Source: Nitrososphaeraceae archaeon (GTDB lineage: Archaea > Thermoproteota > Nitrososphaeria > Nitrososphaerales > Nitrososphaeraceae). From it: 10,370 nt of DNA. A model generated the notes under the pieces. It worked only from the letters and a program-made list of their open reading frames with translations, was not told where the DNA came from and made no database searches. The DNA lies in assembly GCA_025922715.1 (NCBI GenBank), contig JAICHH010000055.1, positions 1-10,370 of the forward strand, written 5' to 3'. A program made the position numbers and the translations under genes. Of this stretch, positions 7,007-10,370 are shown one piece after another. Numbering within the stretch: the stretch's first letter is position 1; every line of letters starts with the position of its first letter.

Positions 7007-7585
7007 ATGGTAAAAAATATTTTATCAAAAGATCAGATACGTCAAGAAATCTTAAGGATAAGGAATTCTCTTTCTGAAAATGAAATTGTAAGCAATAGTA
7101 ATATTATTAGTAGAAAGGTCATTTCTACAAAAGAATTTAAAAAATCTCCATCAATAGGAATCTACTATCCAATTGGATCTGAAGTGAACACCTTTGAAAT
7201 AATTAAATATTCATTAGCTACAAAAAAAACTATTGGTTTACCAAGAATAATTGACTCAAATAGAATTGTATTCTTTAAAATTATGGAAAATTCGTTTGAC
7301 GATATAAAAATAACAAAAGGAAAATACGGAATATTGGAGAATTCTATGTCAGATTCTATTATAGAAGAAATGGATTTACTAATTATCCCTGGTATTGCAT
7401 TTGATTTGCAAGGAAATAGAATAGGTTACGGAAAAGGATATTATGATAGATTTCTTTCAAAAAGAAAAGCAAACTACATTATAGGTTTAGCATTTGAAAA
7501 TCAGATAATAAATAAAATACCTAAAACAGGCTACGATATTCCTGTTAATATATTATTTACTGAGAAGAGAATAATTTATGTCTAA
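7007..7585 (+). CDS. 5-formyltetrahydrofolate cyclo-ligase (MTHFS family)
   Basis: This enzyme uses ATP to convert 5-formyl-THF (folinic acid) to 5,10-methenyl-THF, which FolD can then use. Recognition rests on the C-terminal signature in residues 123-150, containing IIPGIAFD, GNRIGYGKGYYDRFL, together with IYYPIGSEVNTF (52-63) and an N-terminal basic helix. The length of 192 residues is typical. The ATG at 7007 lies 6 nt after folD with no Shine-Dalgarno sequence, suggesting co-transcription and translational coupling with folD. Its last 4 bases overlap the end of convergent purD. Confidence 0.92.
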   Translation: MVKNILSKDQIRQEILRIRNSLSENEIVSNSNIISRKVISTKEFKKSPSIGIYYPIGSEVNTFEIIKYSLATKKTIGLPRIIDSNRIVFFKIMENSFDDIKITKGKYGILENSMSDSIIEEMDLLIIPGIAFDLQGNRIGYGKGYYDRFLSKRKANYIIGLAFENQIINKIPKTGYDIPVNILFTEKRIIYV

Positions 7586-8862
7586 ATTGTTGGTTTAACA
7601 TTCAAACCAATATCTTTGCGATAATATTGATTATCTTTTCCCCAGTATATTTTTTTTACTGCGTCATAGGCGTCTGATCTTGCCCTATCAAAATCGCTTC
7701 CTATTGCTGTAACTCCTAATACTCTTCCTCCTGAGGTAAGGATTTTATTATTATTATCGCGTACTGTACCAGCATGAAAAATCTTAATATTGTGCCCAAA
7801 ATTAGAATTTAATCCATGAATAACATTTCCTTTTTCATGATTTAATGGATATCCTTTTTCTGCCATGACTATACAAACTGCAGGATTTTCAGACCAACTA
7901 ATAGGAGCTAAAGTATCCAAAGTTCCAGATATTGAACCTTTAATATAATCGAACAAATCTGAATTCATTCTCATCATTATAGGTTGACATTCTGGGTCAC
8001 CCATACGTACATTATATTCTAAAACATATGGTTTTTGAGTATCTTTTTCAATCATCAAACCAGCATATAGAAACCCTACAAATGGATTACTATTTTTTTT
8101 CATCGAATGTATAGTTTTTTTCATAATTTTATTTATTATATCATAGAAAAGATCATTAGATATGATTTTGGAGGGAGAAAAACTCCCCATACCACCAGTG
8201 TTTAGGCCCTTATCATTATCATAAATACGTTTATGATCTTGGGCTGTAGCCATAGGGATAATAGTATTACCATCAGATAGTCCGATAAATGAAACTTCTT
8301 CACCAAAAAGACGTTCCTCTATTACGATAACATTTCCAGAATTTCCAAAATTCTTCCTTATCATTATAGAATCAATTGCATTGAGAGCATTTTCTTTATT
8401 ATCGCACACAAAGACTCCTTTTCCTGCAGCAAGTCCATCAGCTTTTATAACTAAAGACTTATTGGTATTGTATACAAAATCTTTGGCTTTTTCAGGATCT
8501 GAAAAACTATTAAACTCAGCGGTAGATATATTATTTTGTTTCATGAATTGTTTTGCAAAAGACTTACTAGATTCTAATTGGGCTGCTTCCCTAGTGGGGC
8601 CGAACACACTTATACTATCGGATAATTCATTAACTATTCCTTTTGTTAATGGTTCCTCTGGACCTACTACCACAATACAATTATTTTTTATTGCAAATGA
8701 TTTTATCTTAGAAAAATCAGTAATAGAAAAAGAAAGATTATTATTTGTTCCTCCATTTCCGGGACAATAATATACCATACTTACAGATTGGCTTTTAGAT
8801 AATTTCCATCCTAATGCATGTTCTCTACCTCCAGACCCTACAATAAGTATATTTTTTTTCAA
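7582..8862 (-). CDS. purD: Phosphoribosylamine--glycine ligase (GARS)
   Basis: PurD joins phosphoribosylamine and glycine with ATP, the second step of purine synthesis, and its product is the substrate of PurN encoded upstream. The 426-residue protein shows the family order: GSGGREHALGWKL (9-21), PGNGGT, VVGPEEPLTKGI, the ATP-grasp segment KADGLAAGKGV, the GARS signature region with AQDHKR and GLNTGGMG, NVRMGDPE for metal and ATP binding, and a C-terminal domain with SGGRVLGVTA. Length matches single-function PurD. The start is TTG (8862-8860), giving MKKNILIVGSGG, which places the first strand as usual. A TATA-like box 27 nt upstream suggests its own leaderless promoter in the 105-bp gap after the SWIM gene. 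Confidence 0.95.
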   Translation of the reverse strand: MKKNILIVGSGGREHALGWKLSKSQSVSMVYYCPGNGGTNNNLSFSITDFSKIKSFAIKNNCIVVVGPEEPLTKGIVNELSDSISVFGPTREAAQLESSKSFAKQFMKQNNISTAEFNSFSDPEKAKDFVYNTNKSLVIKADGLAAGKGVFVCDNKENALNAIDSIMIRKNFGNSGNVIVIEERLFGEEVSFIGLSDGNTIIPMATAQDHKRIYDNDKGLNTGGMGSFSPSKIISNDLFYDIINKIMKKTIHSMKKNSNPFVGFLYAGLMIEKDTQKPYVLEYNVRMGDPECQPIMMRMNSDLFDYIKGSISGTLDTLAPISWSENPAVCIVMAEKGYPLNHEKGNVIHGLNSNFGHNIKIFHAGTVRDNNNKILTSGGRVLGVTAIGSDFDRARSDAYDAVKKIYWGKDNQYYRKDIGLNVKPTI

Positions 8863-8883
8863 TTAATAATTGATATCAAATAT

Positions 8884-8895
8884 GCTATATTTCTA
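8884..8895 (-). promoter_or_regulatory. TATA-like box of purD
   Basis: The minus strand reads TAGAAATATAGC, centred about 27 nt upstream of the TTG start of purD. It lies in the 105-bp gap (8863-8967) downstream of the SWIM gene. This suggests purD is transcribed on its own as a leaderless message in addition to any read-through from purN. Confidence 0.45.
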
Positions 8896-8967
8896 TGTAA
8901 TTTTTAAAATTCAACTTTAATATGCTAATTTTTTTAAGATAACTATATCTACTATTATTTGTTGATT

Positions 8968-9294
8968 TTAAATTCTAAGAATATCTTTTATAAGTGTAGT
9001 AAGAAAACTAAGATATTCTTCATCTGAGAATTTTATCTTATCATAATTATTATTCTTTAGCAATTCATTGAAAATCTTTAAATGTTGACATTTTTCTTTT
9101 CCAGATAGTGTCTTATAGTAATAATGCTTACATGAGCAATAATCCAAATCTGGATCAAACCAATATTCGTTATTTTTCCCAATAATAGTCCATAATCTTC
9201 TTTCACTAGGAACAAAATAATGCAGCTTAAGTATAGGATTAATTACAAAATCAGTGGGAACAAGAGAATTAGACATTATTAATATGTGAATCAT
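8968..9294 (-). CDS. Small SWIM zinc-finger protein
   Basis: The 108-residue protein carries a SWIM-type zinc motif, C53-x-C55 followed by C69-x-H71 (CSC and CQHLKI). The region before it, with aromatic residues and EYWFDPD, is typical of the strands that lead into SWIM fingers. SWIM domains bind DNA or proteins; in archaea they occur in small proteins of unknown role, and I cannot assign a specific function. The ATG at 9294 lies 14 nt after purN; a second ATG at 9276 (MSNSLVPTD) gives a more typical start and is equally plausible. No Shine-Dalgarno sequence is seen. Position between purN and purD on the same strand suggests co-transcription with purN. Confidence 0.8.
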   Translation of the reverse strand: MIHILIMSNSLVPTDFVINPILKLHYFVPSERRLWTIIGKNNEYWFDPDLDYCSCKHYYYKTLSGKEKCQHLKIFNELLKNNNYDKIKFSDEEYLSFLTTLIKDILRI

Positions 9295-9308
9295 TTAGAT
9301 TTATTAAA

Positions 9309-9932
9309 TCATTTCTCTAAAAAATGTACTTTGCGTCCTTCTAATCTTAATTTCCCATCAGAAAAAAGTTTTACTGCTAGAGGATATAACTTATGTTCTA
9401 ATTGTAATATACGATTAGATAGATCTTCTTCTGTATCGCTATCATAAATAGGAACACTATCTTGAAGAATAATTGGTCCAGTATCAACATTATCATCAAT
9501 AAAGTGAACTGTACATCCAGAAATTTTCACTCCATAATCAAACGCCTGTTTTTGAGCATGTAGACCCCTAAAAGACGGTAACAATGATGGATGTACATTA
9601 AGTATTCTAAGTTTGTATTCTTTAACAAACTGGGGACTCAAGATTCGCATATAACCAGCAAGACAGATAATGCCATTCGAAGGATACACACAATAATTCT
9701 TTAATACTGAAATTATTTCCTTATCATATTCCCAGCCTATTTTTCCGTTACTTAAAATCACCTCCGTTGCTATACCAAATTGTTCCTTAGCAATTTTTAA
9801 TCCAGGAGCATCTTTATTGTTTGATATAACTACACAGGGCTCTATATTTCTTAACTCTGATTTTGCATATGAGGATAAGATGGCCTGCATATTACTCCCT
9901 CTTCCGGAAATCAATATAGCCATATTCAGCAT
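9309..9932 (-). CDS. purN: Phosphoribosylglycinamide formyltransferase 1
   Basis: PurN transfers the formyl group of 10-formyl-THF to GAR, the third step of purine synthesis. Motifs across 207 residues: phosphate-binding ISGRGSNMQAI (8-18), LAGYMRILS (91-99), and the active site with N112 and H114 in NVHPSLLP and D150 in DNVDTGPI, matching the N-H-D triad of E. coli PurN (N106, H108, D144). The start is ATG at 9932 (MLNMAIL); an internal ATG at 9923 (MAILISG) is also consistent with the family. No convincing TATA box or Shine-Dalgarno sequence was found upstream. The SWIM gene follows at 14 nt and purD lies beyond. Confidence 0.95.
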   Translation of the reverse strand: MLNMAILISGRGSNMQAILSSYAKSELRNIEPCVVISNNKDAPGLKIAKEQFGIATEVILSNGKIGWEYDKEIISVLKNYCVYPSNGIICLAGYMRILSPQFVKEYKLRILNVHPSLLPSFRGLHAQKQAFDYGVKISGCTVHFIDDNVDTGPIILQDSVPIYDSDTEEDLSNRILQLEHKLYPLAVKLFSDGKLRLEGRKVHFLEK

Positions 9933-10050
9933 GAGAATTTTACTACTTGATCTCTACTTAACATCTCTTTTGAATTTTGTGTTTATGGATTTCAAAAAAC
10001 TAGCAACTATTGTAATGCGGAGGAGGGTACTCCCCAAATGACCTAAACAG

Positions 10051-10064
10051 TTAATTAAAATATA
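10051..10064 (+). promoter_or_regulatory. Candidate TATA box for the MBL-fold gene
   Basis: TTAATTAAAATATA is centred about 26 nt upstream of the ATG at 10084, consistent with a leaderless transcript. A second candidate, TATAAAAT at 10068-10075, would suit a start further downstream, near ATG 10105. Confidence 0.45.
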
Positions 10065-10083
10065 GGATATAAAATAACTTGTC

Positions 10084-10370
10084 ATGCACTCTCATTTAAG
10101 ATCAATGGATTATGGTTTATTATTAGAGAATAATGGAACACGAATTTTGTTAGATCCATCCAAGGTTGAGAGTAATGATTTTGTTTTTATTTCTCATGCT
10201 CATTCTGATCATGTTTATCGTAAACCAAAAAATAAATCAAAAATTACAACTATTACTTCAGTAGAAACAGAAGCAATAGCTAATGCACGAGGTTATGAAA
10301 TCACAAATGCAATATATGAAGGAAAAGATTTAGAATTGATAGATTCGGGTCACATATTAGGATCTAAAGG
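10084..10370 (+). CDS. Metallo-beta-lactamase-fold hydrolase, possibly RNA-processing exonuclease (3' end outside window)
   Basis: The frame is open from ATG 10084 to the window edge (95 codons plus 2 nt). Residues 38-43 are HAHSDH, the zinc-binding HxHxDH motif of the metallo-beta-lactamase fold, preceded by the strands RILLDPSK and NDFVFIS. Residues 88-94 read SGHILGS, the second metal-ligand region; GH-x-x-GS is common in beta-CASP-type RNases and related archaeal proteins described as mRNA 3'-end processing exonucleases. The subfamily cannot be settled because the rest is missing. A second ATG at 10105 (MDYGLLLE) is an alternative start. The gene is divergent from purN across a 151-bp gap. 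Confidence 0.82.
   Translation, partial: MHSHLRSMDYGLLLENNGTRILLDPSKVESNDFVFISHAHSDHVYRKPKNKSKITTITSVETEAIANARGYEITNAIYEGKDLELIDSGHILGSK

Noticed and set aside
8381..8770. Plus-strand ORF of 129 codons opposite purD
   Set aside because: It is the antisense of a conserved part of purD and shows no domain of its own.
9817..10041. Plus-strand ORF overlapping the purN start
   Set aside because: Half of it is antisense to the conserved purN N-terminus, it shows no motif, and the composition is that of random intergenic sequence.

Overview
The window looks archaeal and most probably comes from an ammonia-oxidiser-type Nitrososphaerota (Thaumarchaeota) genome. It is AT-rich. Several genes begin with TTG or GTG and have an AT-rich TATA-like box about 26-28 nt upstream of the start codon, as expected for leaderless archaeal transcripts. 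The CarA/CarB sequences resemble thaumarchaeal versions as I remember them, and one gene is an archaeal SbcD/Mre11-related phosphoesterase. The genus cannot be fixed from this stretch.

Layout. Positions 1-657 hold the C-terminal part of an acidic protein with three identical 42-bp repeats and a PKD-like domain; its N-terminus lies outside the window. Two inverted repeats and a T-rich tract follow. carA and carB (about 729-5224, + strand) encode the two subunits of carbamoyl-phosphate synthetase. A metallophosphoesterase gene (5995-5216, - strand) converges on carB and overlaps its end by 9 nt. From a shared 156-bp intergenic region, folD and a 5-formyltetrahydrofolate cyclo-ligase gene (6152-7585, + strand) run the other way. 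Converging on these with a 4-bp overlap is a minus-strand cluster: purN, a small SWIM zinc-finger gene, then purD (9932-7582). At the right edge a metallo-beta-lactamase-fold gene starts at 10084 and runs off the window.

How the genes work together. Most of the window is nucleotide and one-carbon metabolism. CarAB makes carbamoyl phosphate for pyrimidine and arginine synthesis. PurD and PurN catalyse steps 2 and 3 of purine synthesis. FolD supplies the 10-formyl-tetrahydrofolate that PurN consumes, and the cyclo-ligase returns 5-formyl-tetrahydrofolate to the pool.

The most striking observation is in carB. The conserved N-terminal motif is split by exactly 21 extra nucleotides (2000-2020) carrying two in-frame stop codons. 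The insert folds with its flanks into a bulge-helix-bulge (BHB) shape: a 4-bp central helix between two 3-nt bulges. Cutting each bulge between its second and third base removes precisely these 21 nt and restores the conserved protein. I read this as a probable tRNA-type archaeal intron in a protein-coding gene. In addition, neither carA nor carB has an ordinary ATG where one is expected. carB has a strong Shine-Dalgarno sequence positioned for an ATA codon, and carA has no ATG, GTG or TTG between the last upstream stop and codon 44 of the conserved frame.
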